Shown here piece by piece: positions 24,919 through 36,638 of a stretch of 64,000 bases of DNA. A program made the position numbers and the translations under genes. The DNA is taken from NCBI GenBank assembly GCA_000328365.1, contig KB312243.1:298456-362455 (forward strand), read 5' to 3'. Every line of letters starts with the position of its first letter. Positions within the stretch are counted from its first letter, which is position 1. This DNA is from Capitella teleta (Eukaryota > Annelida > Polychaeta > Capitellidae). Under the pieces are notes generated by a model. The model saw only the letters and a program-made list of their open reading frames with translations. It did no database searches and was not told the DNA's origin.

Positions 24919-25462
24919 CTAATACTTGTTACTTGTAAATGAGTAAATCGACCACCATCATCAGCCACCAGTGGGCAGTGCATGGTGTGGTTGTCTCGCT
25001 GCTGAGGGTGTTGGTCTATATGCCCACGAAACGATAAATTTAAGATAAGATTACATAAAATAGGATAGCGGATCTAATCATTCTTTCGCCTGAATTAGCC
25101 TTGTGGGTGAATGCTCTCTGAATTATATTAATGGTGATACACTAAAGATCAAAGCACTTGTCATAAGTGTTTCCTTTGGAGCAAGTGAATTGTGAAGACA
25201 TTTTTCACTTGGGTGACGAAAATATTTTTTTAATATCAAAAGAGCAAAGCTGTCATGAGTATTGACACGGGAGTTACAATGCAATTCCGACCACAAAGAC
25301 CTGTATACTGAGACCGGTTTATTCTAATTCGATCTGCGCAGCATTTCTCACGCCGCGAATATGACGACCCTAAGTATATGCCTGCTTGGGAGGCAAGGTA
25401 CATGTTTGCTAACCAATGATCAACCAAACGCTTACACACGATCAGTCGCTTCACCGTACACG

Positions 25463-28400
25463 ATGTCACATCGCACCCGGCTGATCTCCTTTGGCTTAGC
25501 CACTCTGGCTATCCTCAGCCGCGTCGGCTGTTTCATCACAGGACCCTTATGGCTTGACCATTTCAAGACCAACTCTAGTTCTTCCCCGCAGGATAACTCG
25601 ACCACTGAGCCATCAAGTGACCGCGGGATTTTTGCTGTTTTCACAATGGTCAACTTCAGCGGTGGTCTTTGGGATCATTCTCATTCCGTGCTTTCTGTTC
25701 GTGCCTGGATTCTTTGCCGGATGTCGCCAGAAATACTCTTTGAAGAGTTTTGCCATAATAGGGGTCAGCCAGGGCCTCTCATCCGTCTTGTTCAACTTCG
25801 CCTTGTCCGGAACCCGCACGGCGCCTTACCTTCAAGCCATCCTGGCGAATTTCACGATTCCCATACAATTCGTGACCAGGTAAAAGCCCCACATATAACC
25901 AATAGTGCGACATTGTTTTTGAAAGTGACAAGAACCTTTGTACCGCAATTTCATATAATTTCTTGACTTACGTGATATAATGCTTCAATTATAAGTACAC
26001 ATATGCTTGTAAAACCCTTCTCGAAACTCGAAATTGGCTGATAATTATTACAAAGCACACGGGGACATAAATTATTTAACCTATTATACATACTATATAC
26101 CCTGTGCTAGCTAATCTAACCTCGTGATCTTAAAACTATAACTTCGTGAGGTGCGACTGCATGGTTGAACAGCAGTGAAGTGCTTCTTCACTCAAGGATG
26201 CGATAATTACGCCATGAGATGCACGTTGAGTCAAAGTTATTCATTAGTCGGATCCGGGTCCGTATTTCGGGACCATGCATTGGTAAATTCACGCTCAGAA
26301 GTGGCGTTAACAACCGATGTTATGCAGTTGTTAATGTTATCACGCCTAAGAATAATCAGCATCGCCCGTGTTTGTCAAGATGGGCAATGTCCATGTCAGT
26401 AATACGCAATGATCGGTTAATGAGTGAGCCCTTCCCGGTTTCCCAGAAGCACCGGTAGAGGGCTCCAGGTCTCGTATCGACCAAGAACCTTGCAGTGCAC
26501 TGCCCAATTGCTTAGACCCCGGAGTCACCGGGAAATTATAATTTCTATTCACACCAAAGTTTCTCAGCTTGCTGGTCACTTTTGATTAACTTTTGATCTT
26601 AAAATACTCGAAAGTTCACTTAATCGTGCAGCATACAATTTTAGGTTGTTGTTACGTGTTGGCCTGTATCATGAGACTGCATGAGCGAATACTGCATATT
26701 CCGAATATCTAATAACAAATATACGGGAGCCTCGGGACGTTTTCCCCAAATACGAATTCGAACAATAGTTATGATGGCACTGGTGAACCGTTTTCCACAT
26801 ATTTCAGTCCAAACTGCCTCGTTTTTGCCATAAACACCAATTATCAATGCTTCCATTTTATTATTATTATTATTTTATTTTTTTTAATAGACAACATACA
26901 GCACAAGTAATTGCATGCACTGGTGCTATATATTACGGCTGATGGAGACGTGAAATTTGGAAGTTAGATAGAGGAACTATATATGAGATTGAAGGTTGCT
27001 GTATATCGTTTCTTTGGCGCTGCTAGTTTATGATTGATCTTCTACTGATACCACTGTCAAGGCCTCATTTCGGTTGCCACAAGTTTCCTTTTTTGCTTTT
27101 TTGACCTCTCACAACACTTCCTCTCGACATCTTATCACCGAATTTAATTTCGTATACACAGCTTGTCTATTGATGAAAACTATATGGAATTATGACCACA
27201 ATAAATTTAATTAACATTTTAATTAACATGGGAGTTGCGCTAGGTATGCACACCAATGATATGCCTGCGCATTTTGATAGTTCAACCAGAAAGCCACTCA
27301 GCCATTTAAAATAATTATTTCGTGGCATTTGATTTTTTTTTTTTTTTTTTTTTTTGGTAATGTGAAACATACATGTACTTGGGGCATCTGTTAATGCTTT
27401 ACAATTTCGTGTATATTCTAATTTAGTTTATTATATATCACTAAACATGTATGTCTGAGAATTTATTCGAGTGACAAAATACTGGCTGTATCCATATAAT
27501 TATTTATGCATAGATGTGGATAATTACATCACTCTATTTTAATAATTGGATAACATTCATATTCCTAACATGATGGAACAAAATTCCACTAACGGACTAC
27601 CTGTAAGTAGTGCTCTTTCAAGAAAGAAAATATTGAACCCGCTTCGTCTCGTTACGTTTACCGAAACGTAAAAATACATAAAAGGATTACGGGACACGTA
27701 CTTGAGGAACCGTTAGACCTACTTGTCACATACATGCGAATTAACAGCGAAATGTGTTTGATAAATAATTGTATAATTCACTCGATGTTTTTCCCTTTTT
27801 ATTACTACTTAATTACCGGAATGGACATACATTTAAGCCAGTACCAGCGTTCGTTTATTGGCTTTATTTGAATATTTTAAAATATCTAAGTAAATTTAAA
27901 CCATTTTAATATATATATTCAAGTGAAATTTCAACTTTCTGTTATTAAGTGTTTTATGTTAGGTCGAAAACTTTCCGAACAATGCTCGTGTATACATACT
28001 GTAGAAGCACTAATATTGGCGAGGGATTAAAATTGGCGAATTTGGCGAATTGAAAAGAATCGCCAAATTTAATATCGCCAATTCAGAAGAATAAGGATGA
28101 CAAAAGTCACAAAGAGGGTTTTTTTTTCAAGAGTTTCATTGTTTCAACTTTGAAATTCGCCAAAATTAATATCGCCAATATAATCCAAATAATTATAGAA
28201 AGCGCCAAATATTATATTCGCCAATATAAGTACGTGAAATAAATAGCGTTTCGAAATCTGAAGCAATGATAACCTACTAGTGCAGATATTCATGGTGGTT
28301 TATAGGTGAGTTCGTTACCACGGCGACGGTGAGGTTTCAAAAGTGACCAGCGACCAAGATTGAAGATAACCCTCGACGGGTCGCCCTTGTAGTTTATTCA

Positions 28401-30585
28401 CCGCAAGTGCATGACTCAATTCGAATCTTCAAGCCCGCCTGTTCCACGACGAAGCGACAATCCCGGCTCCGGATTCGGCTTCAAAATACAATTATAGCGC
28501 ACCTCCGACATTCGCTGTTCATTTCAGCCCAATCTTCGAAATGAAATGGATCTTCGCCACCACATATGTGAGCGTCCACGGCAAAACAGGTCACATGGGT
28601 CGGAATAAAATTTTTGAGTTTGAGGCATCAGCGGACAGCTGACACTTTCCTGGATATTTTGGTGCAAAAATCATGTAAATATCTCAAGGGGTTGCAAAGT
28701 TATGGCGTTTTGAAGTCCGAAACTTCAAAAACCATCATTTTGAGAAATTCGCGATTGAAAGTCTAGATTAATGTTATTAATATTCATTTAGGCATATTTC
28801 AGGCCACAGGTATCATATCATAATGAAATTTGACATGCCTTTTTTCCTCATCCTGGTGCCTATTACATGCAAGTTTCATAGAGATTGAGCTTCAGCAAAA
28901 AAAGTTACAATGTATTACAATAATTATAAGGGACCCCAGTTTCCGACTGAAAAACATGAAAAATTACAGAATCCGAAACTGAAGATAACCGAAGAGAACT
29001 GATACATAATTTATTTGATATTCAAGCTACAGTAAGAACAATTAAATTTGATTCTCCTGGGGTAGAGGTGGAGGTGGAGGTAGGGGTGGNNNNNNNNNNN
29101 NNNNNNNNNNNNNNNNNNNNNNNNNNNNNNNNNNNNNNNCTCACCGATCTTCCCAGGTGTCCTCCGAACACAGGGTCTTTCAATATAAAGCCACATGTGC
29201 CATGAATGGAGAAAAATGTTTAAACCAATTATGCTCTCAAATATTATTATTATTTTTTCTTTTGTCGAGTAAGTCACTGTAAGTGAAACCCTGTTGCAAT
29301 TTTACACTCGACCAGTTCCGACCTCATGGAAGTGATATCGTTTTTAACTGCCTATAATTTTAAAGGACTGAAGTGTAAACTTATAATTATAAAATGATTC
29401 ATCAATTCAAAACACGCGAGAACAGATATGTATATATATATATAGAAGTTATTAGAAAACCATGTTCTGGGTGATACCAAACAAATTATTCACATTCATT
29501 ATCAATCACATCAATTATTCACAGATTTTACATCCATTAGGATAATTATTCTGATAACAATATATAACAATACAATTGCACAACATTGAAATAATCCGCA
29601 GATCACTATATAGTCAGTATATAGGCGCGGTATATCCATGCATGGCCGATTGATCTTCATTCGCCATCATCCCAGGTAAGGATAAATACATCAGGCCAGC
29701 TTATCATGAATGGGGGTCGTTTGTATGACAGTGGACCCATGCAAGCATTAATGGTAAAATGCGGTTAAGGTATACCCATATAGGGTTGTATCGAGATATT
29801 TCTCCTTATTATAAATTGCGGTGTTGTGATAAAACAAAACACAAGATAGGATGTTACCGAGGGCCATTTGGGTACAGCATGATCATTTGTATTTGTAGAA
29901 GCAGAAACATTATATGCAAACAGTCATGTTTACTTTTGAGTAGGCCCCTATTTATCCTTTCATTTTAATACCTGCACTTATCCCCATCCCTTTTGCAGTC
30001 TGTTAGATTTGTGAATGTCATGACGTCATGTGAATTGCTTTCTATGACCATTGTTTATTTCTCAGATTCTTCCTTCTGAGGCGGCGTCCGAGTTGCATGA
30101 AGTTGGTATGTGCTGGGATCGTGACCTTGGCGGAACTCATGTGCCTCATTCCGTCCATTGTTCCTAGTCTTGAAGACGCGCATGCGCACTCGCAAGAAGG
30201 CGGCAGTACCGGCGCCGGTCGCTTCCTCTGGCCGCTCTGTTTCGTTCTCTCTCAGGTCAGTCAATGAGAACTAATATATTTACGCAAATATGATTACATA
30301 ACACAATTAAACACGTAGCTCACAAGGTGTAGTGTTTCAGTGCGTCTTCTGTGTTGCAAAGAAGCGCCATGCGCGAGAAACATAAATTTGGTTCATATAT
30401 ATATGAAGAATTACGTCATAATTTCTTCATTTCTTTACCAGCAGATGTAATGTAATTGCACATTTTTAATGTCGTACATCTTGAATCTTGACTACCTGTT
30501 GCTCATGGAATTCATCCCAGATTGGCATTATGTAATTTTGAACCAATTCAAAAATGGACACAAGTGACGAAGCGCTCTTTGGAAA

Positions 30586-30632
<47 letters not shown>

Positions 30633-31597
30633 AATCACCCATTCCGGAAAATGTGTCACAGATAGAGAATGAGAATGTTGCTATTTTCATTTATTTAACG
30701 CATTGTATGCAATTAGTGTGTCTGTGTGAAGAAAGGAGAGTGGGTCCGGTGTTCGGCTTTAGGCTCCATTTGGACCTGCGCAATTGTTCCTCTCATGCAG
30801 GTTCCTTTCGCCGTGGCCAACGCCCTCATGGAGCGATCTGTGAAGAGAGGGCAGACCCAAGAGGAGGCTCACAAATCCTCCGTGGCGGAGGAACTCAGTC
30901 TCTTCTACTTCCTCTTCGGTTGGACCTTAGTCGTGGTGCTGACCGTCACCTCTCTTTTGTGGCTGGATATCCTCCCTGGATTTGGGACCGCGGGCGGACC
31001 AGGACAGTTCGCCGAGAAGTATAAAAGAATCAATGACCTCAAGCAAGTCTCACGTTGTCTTTGCAGTTTTGCCTTTGGATTCAAGTGCATTTTTGGCGGA
31101 GCGGGGTGCTCCCCTTCGTCAGCCGTTCTCGGCTGGATTAACTACTCGGTGACCGCTCTGGGTTGCTTCGCGTTTGCTTGCTTGATGCGCTTCTCGGAGG
31201 GAGCCAATTTCACCATCATCGCTCTGGTGAGTAATCACAATATCTGCGTTCGAAATGGACTGTGTTTGTCGCGCAGACCCTGCGCACGCCGCTCGTCTTC
31301 CTCTTCTGGACGCTGTTCACCGAGGATCCCTTCCATTTCGAACCTCATGTTCATCTCAGCACTTGGCTCAGCATCGCTGGCATTGTCATCATGCTGCCCG
31401 CAATCCTTGTATACGATTTCGCGTGAGTTTTCATACGTTTATGTTATAATTATGTTTGGGAGAATGACCTTTGTTATTGTAACAGGCCGAAGGAGATTGA
31501 CAGCAGTAAACCAAGCGGGAATGTTCTGGATGACGATCGACAGACGCTGATCGTCAACGCAGACGCTAGTTTTGAAGACAATGTTTCGATTAATTAA
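25463..31597 (+). CDS. CRT-like (chloroquine-resistance-transporter-like) membrane transporter
   Basis: CRT-like proteins belong to the drug/metabolite transporter superfamily, have about ten membrane helices, and move small solutes or peptides across lysosome- or vacuole-type membranes. Secure exons: about 25600-25879, 30066-30255, 30801-31226, 31277-31422 and 31486-31597. Family-like features are GFLLFSQWST (compare the FFLxQFTT block of CRTs), the helix pair ending in APYLQAILANFTIPIQF, a glycine/serine-rich loop (EDAHAHSQEGGSTGAG), helices in FYFLFGWTLVVVLTV and WINYSVTALGCFAFACL, and EGANFTIIALTLRTPLVFLFW. A cytosolic tail follows before TAA, with AATAAA near 31734. The first helix (LISFGLATLAILSRVGCF, ATG at 25463) is in a different frame from the next helix. 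A tiny intron of about 40 bases near 25585-25625 or an assembly error must reconcile them; the 5' model is therefore tentative. Intron 2 spans 4.2 kb and contains an N gap. Confidence 0.72.
28008..28230. mobile_element. Small inverted-repeat element (MITE) with TATTGGCGAA ends
   Basis: The left end reads CTAATATTGGCGAGGGATTA and the right end, inverted, reads CTTATATTGGCGAATATAA. Inside, the core TTGGCGAA/TTCGCCAA occurs several more times in both orientations. The element is about 220 bp with no coding capacity. Target duplication is not clear. Similar TTGGCGAA-rich short elements are common in invertebrate genomes. Confidence 0.5.
29090..29139. other. Assembly gap (50 N)
   Basis: A run of 50 N directly follows a GGTGGA-type purine repeat (about 29060-29089), which probably caused the gap. 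The gap is inside the large intron of the CRT-like gene, so no exon is known to be affected. Confidence 0.99.
30589..30631. repeat. Poly(A) tract
   Basis: A run of more than 40 A in the intron between the second and third secure exons of the CRT-like gene. Confidence 0.9.
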
Positions 31598-34500
31598 ATG
31601 GATTGTTTTGTGTTTATTTAAATTACCTTAGAGATTATGCCATCGGTGTGATTAGGTATTTTACTGGTAATGACCTTATTTATTGTTTATCTTCAGCGTT
31701 GGGAGTTGAGTTTTGGATATGAACGCTGAATGCAATAAACAGCTCAGTGGATATATTTTTAATTACATTATTCAGTTTAATTATGTTTTGGTATGGAATT
31801 GCAATATGAATATATCATCCAGAAATATCCGTTTGTGCATAGCCTACATGTAACATGACGCTTTTATTTATTTATTTTTTTATTTCAACCGAAAAATCTA
31901 ATGGATTATTTAAACAAAAACGAAACCTAATGTGCACCACAGAATAGTGTATGTTATCAGTGGTGTGCACCAACGATTCCTTAAGCGACGCGAATCGATC
32001 CTTCGCCGATCACCCTACTGGAGTCTCGCTCCAAGACTCTATATGGGAATCATCCCCACAGATTATGGCTACAGAATGCAGCTAACCCTACTGCAATTCT
32101 TCCCTATAGAGCTCTCTTCCCGGATGATGAGAGGGTGCGCGCCCAGGGGGCTTATCACATATAATAAAACATTGTGCAACTCGGTTGAAAGACAAGATGC
32201 AGTTCTCATCATCAAGGTACAATCCGTTGTAGCATTGGAGGAAGTGTTATTGCTGATGGGAGATTCAGCCTCCAAGGCTTGCATGCTCCTTCGAGGAATG
32301 CTTGATCAGTGTTGATGGTTGTTGTCTACTCTCTTTGGAGATACTGAGCCAAGTATTGGCGTTGTGCTCATTATGGGTACTAGTCATTTCTCCCGAACGC
32401 CATTTCACCAGAATGCGATTTCGCCCGAATATCATTTCGCCCGGGTCAACTCGCCAGAGGTCATCTCGCCCGAGGTCATTTCGCCCGAATGCCATTATGC
32501 CCGGGTTTATGTACATGTAAAAATTTGACTTCACGGGTACAACATGACTTAAGCTTATAAATTATATTAATTACATATATTATAGCATGCAGCATAACTT
32601 GTGTATTACATGTACATATGTACTATGCTACTATAGAGTATATCCATTCTATATTTGTATTACATTGTACTAGTACTTTATTAGTTTGTACTCAGTGCAT
32701 GTATTGACAATGTACGAATCGGCCATCCTCGCATGTTATGTTAACAAAGTTGCAAACAACGCTAGTTTATACTAGTACTTCACTCAGTATTGATGATGTA
32801 CGAATTCGTCACCCGAGCATGCATAATATCACAGCACAATACTGATTATTAATGCCCATATTAATTAATATCATATTAAAATCAGGCGAGATGACCTAGG
32901 GCTAGATGGAATTCGGGCGAAATGGCATTCGGGCGAGATGACCTGGGGCGAGATGGCATTCGGGCGAGATGACCAGTTCCCCTCATTATGTACATTACCA
33001 CTGCGACGGGTGAACATTCGTTCAGTGCTTTGAAGCTCATTATAAGAACTATCTATGGACAACAATGCGGGAAAGTCACCTCATACAATATGGGTTGTCA
33101 TACTCAACTCAATGGTTTATCAGCAGTCATATCATATTTGACCCAGACGTGGTCCTCGACGATTTCTCACGCACAAACCGTCGTTTGGGGGTTTCTTCTT
33201 GAATGCAGTGTGGCCAATAAAATGCTTAAAATGGGTTTGTAATCGTTGGCTTGCGTGTGCTTTCAGATTTGATCATGCACCAATCAATGAATAATTAAAC
33301 AGAATCAGTATTTTGAAGATCATTAATGGGTTAAATTTATTCGGTTACTATTGTTGTTCCTTTTTATCATATATTAATAATGTGTATCCTGCGAATGGAT
33401 CAATTGATTTATATTGACTGAGCTTCGGCCATCCCCTCAGAGATTATCAGAATACGGCACTGTGTGGAATAACTCCTAAATAGTTCTAATCTTAGCACAT
33501 AATGTCATAGATACTAGATCGAGAGGTCTGTTTACCTCATTGTCTGGCTGTAGTATGTCAGCCCTCCTAATCTCCACCGACATCACAGGGCCTACTGACC
33601 AAGCTAACTGATGATTCCAAAATCACGCAATTCCTTAGCGTTAACGCTCTTCGTGCGCTTTTAGGGGGCATTTTGAGAATGTGAAACCGCGCTCATAAGT
33701 GGAATGGTGCCAAACAAAAAATTGAAATTCGTTTCGGTTGTCGCGTTTCCTTCGATGGACTGGGACGGAGTGCGTTATGATTTTAATAAACATGTACGTG
33801 CCGATATAAATCACAATGCTAAGGAAACCTTCCTTCAAGGGACGTTATGATGTGCATTAAATTTGCGCTTCTCTCAGCTGAAGTCCTATTCACACAATAT
33901 GTTCCCCACATTCTTTGACCTCTTTGAATTCATACAGAAACTTTTGAAGCTTTAACTCAAGGCACCATGAAATGAATGATCTTTAATAGTCGATCAGCCA
34001 CGAAATGAGCTGATCGAGTCACGCACTTGCTTTAAGAGGCACTTCCGGAGAATTGGTGTCCTCCGTTAAATGAGCGATCAGAAATTCCCATCTGAACAGC
34101 CCTTAGTTTTCGCACGGAGACGCATGCCATAATCAACATTGACAGAGAAAACACAAAACCCATCAACATTCAAGAGCGAATATCGATCGCTTTGCGTGTT
34201 CTATGCTAAGCATTTTAAATTGCACTCTTATCTTGGGTTGTAATTTGTAGCAACTGAATGTATTAACATAATTGAAGACAGTTTGCTCCCGAGTTAAGCG
34301 TTGAAAGACATAAAACTACAATAATATTTCATAAATATACCTGAATAGGCAAACGTATTATCTGAGACTTCTGTCATAAATATTGTGTTGCTTCCTTAAT
34401 ATCATAAAAGAATTTTCTGTTAAATAGACATTAATATTATGGACATTTCAACCACGAAAAACTGGTTTACATGTGTATGCATATGTGATTACTAATATTA

Positions 34501-35504
34501 ATTAATACATGAGGCACAATGTGCTCTTGCAAAATTATCATTCACCTGCTACTTTAATTTTAATTTTTTAATTTTAATTTTTATTCACATCAATTGTGTT
34601 GGTGCATGGTTGTAAGAATGCACATATATAACTTCTTTTTGAAGGTGATCCAGTTGGGGAGATGTGGAAATATATTTGGGGGAAGATAATTAAAGGAGCA
34701 CAATATGTACAGTACAATGCATGCAATACTAAAGTCGTCTTGAAATGAAAACATCCTGTAAGAATTGGGCACACCACTTGGAAGATGAGTCTTTAGTTTT
34801 TCACCAGAGGTTAAAATCATGCAAAAATATTCCAATCGAATTAGGTAAAGAAATATTTGAAGGCAGATGACAGTGAATCAGTAGAAAATACAGAGATTGA
34901 AAAATAATAATCTTTAAATAGATCTAAATGTTTGAAATAAATTGTTTCATTAAGAAAAAATAAGTAAGACAATTATCACAAAATGTAATTAATGTATAAA
35001 ATGAGTACACAGAAAAAGAACAGTAAAATATGATGTAAGCGAAAACAAAGAAAAATGCAAACAATCCAAAAATTCAGGAGGCACTCAGAAAAATCTGTAC
35101 AATTTGTATCACAGTTGGCTTGGTCAATCACATAAGAAAAAAAAAACCAGATATGCATCGTGTAAATGAAGGTTTCAGTGAAAGTAGTAATTAATACTGA
35201 ATATGATGTCAGAATAGCGTAAAAGTTCCGAGCTAAGATGAGGAAGAAAAGGCACTTCTACGCACTGAGATTAGGAACATTTGAGAATGGTACAGAGGCA
35301 CAGCAGTATTTATGAAAGGGAAGACATTATAGAAAGTGAAAAAATCACAAGAAAATGATTTTTGAGCTGTAATAAATGGCTCAGATTTCGGAGATGAATA
35401 AATCCTTTGAACTTTTGGAAATATTTTGTCATCGAATAATGGCACACACAAAAAGCAAATCGAATTGCCCACACATCACACGAATTAGCTACGCCAGAGG
35501 ACGC
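31598..35504. other. Intergenic region between CRT-like and TEX36 genes
   Basis: The two genes converge here. The stretch contains the 606-bp inverted-repeat element at 32376-32981, CATAACG-type motifs at 33773 and 33843, and a 33-base copy of a motif shared with the hAT element (33523-33555). No gene is supported; ORFs in 34500-35470 are AT-rich shadows. Confidence 0.6.
32376..32981. mobile_element. Inverted-repeat element with 16-bp tandem units at both ends (copy A)
   Basis: The left end begins GGTACTAGTCATTTCTCCCG and the inverted right end begins GGGAACTGGTCATCTCGCCC. CTCATTATG flanks both sides (32367-32375 and 32982-32990) as a 9-bp target duplication. Each end is a run of about 16-bp units of the form CATTTCGCCCGAATGC, six to seven per end, in opposite orientation. 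The AT-rich middle has no ORF of note. It looks like a non-autonomous DNA transposon with a tandem-repeat terminus; the superfamily is not certain, though an 8-9 bp duplication fits hAT, P or MuDR-like groups. Confidence 0.7.
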
Positions 35505-36638
35505 CTAAGCATCCGTAGCCTTCATAGCCTTCTTCATCCCACTCAGCATCCACGGAGAGAATGGCTTCGCTTTCTTAGGACTGTAATCGTAAGGGGGATA
35601 GCATTTAGATAAACTCTGATTCGAGTATTTCCATGAATTTTTTCCAAGGAATGGCTCCTGACTGTCTGCCATCACTTCTATCGGAGTCACGTAGGTTGAC
35701 GGGTGGAACCACTCTGTGGTCATCGTGTCCAGCTTGGCCAGCCGAGGTTGTTTGTACGTTTTAGAGAAGCGTCTCTTGGTCGGTTTCTCTGTGCACTGGT
35801 TGCCTTGGTAACTGCCTCCGTAGATCGTGTTGTAATCATAATTACAAACAACGCGTCCGTTGTGTTTCAACATCTCCGTCTCAGTCCCATGCTGTCGGAT
35901 CTCGTGAGCAGAAAGTCCTTTGCCCAGCAATCTCGTGTCCCGGCCCTATTCGAATGGAGACATATGTTATATTATAAATACAGTGAAACTATAACCAGAC
36001 GTACGTTTCCAAAGTAGACGCCATGGTCTTGCAAGGCGTTTCTGTTGTCATGTGCTGAGAAACGGTTGGAAGTTTTGAAGTTGGGCTGAAATTAAAGCTG
36101 GTCAGCGTAACCTCCTCATAGTAATTGCATTTACCGCTTGTTTCATCCTGTACTGCAGAGGGGGCATGGAGGGATAGTTGGAGGTCAAGGGGTCAAAGGG
36201 TGCTTTCAGCATGACCCCTGTGCTTGTGCTATTCTCCCTAAGAAGAGGTAACGGTCGTGCAGAACCCTTGTGTTGGAACTGAGAAAGAAAATAATGCATA
36301 AAGAACAAACACCAATTCATACATGTATGCAATAAATATCAGAATTATCAAAGATCCATAGATTTATCAAACTCGTTGACGATTAGTAATAGGAGATTAT
36401 CTATAGTGATTAACCGGTGGAGTGGTTAAGAGGTTTATATTAGAAAATTTATTTTTTTCTTCTCCAGAATAGACCAATTGAAACAATAATATCACCACCT
36501 TGTTAAGTATGCACAATCCCATAACAATTAATTATGAATATGCATTATGCACATGTGATTATAGACCACTGATAGGTGAGTACTCACCCATCCACCATCC
36601 TCATCAGTGTGTGGGGCGAAACTTCTTCCTTTCGGCAT
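35505..36638 (-). CDS. TEX36: TEX36 (testis-expressed protein 36) homologue
   Basis: TEX36 is a small protein of unknown biochemical role, expressed in mammalian testis and probably linked to sperm flagella. Four exons read on the minus strand: 36588-36638, 36135-36278, 36005-36085 and 35505-35945; 238 residues. Exon 1, MPKGRSFAPHTDEDGGW, aligns with the mammalian start MTKGRRFNPPSDKDGRW. Exon 2 holds FQHKGSARPLPLLRE and ends YRMKQA, like mammalian VREKQA. Exon 3 has FSAHDNRNALQDHGVYFG against FSVHDNRHSLENSGCYL. Exon 4 has VVCNYDYNTIYGG and KRRFSKTYKQ against WACDYVPSCLDG and RRFPRxYKEI. The protein is about 50 residues longer than in mammals, with an extra C-terminal stretch (CYPPYDYSPKKAKPFSPW). 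Homology is by eye but is consistent across all four exons and in the same order. Confidence 0.85.

Larger units (their letters stand above)
25880..30065 (+). other. Large intron of the CRT-like gene, with a 50-base assembly gap
   Basis: A 4.2 kb intron. It contains a poly(T) run (about 27328-27355), a small palindromic element (about 28008-28230), a GGTGGA-rich stretch leading into the N gap at 29090-29139, and no recognised gene. Confidence 0.65.

Noticed and set aside
31047-31066. A GT...CAG pair of 20 bases in the CRT-like gene that looks like a tiny intron
   Set aside because: Too short to splice, and the frame reads through it cleanly (NDLKQVSRCLCSFAFGF).
31598-35504. CRISPR-like array in the repeated CGCCCGAAT units
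   Set aside because: The units are contiguous or nearly so, have no spacers of uniform length, occur in inverted orientation at the two ends of a transposon-like element, and the genome is eukaryotic.
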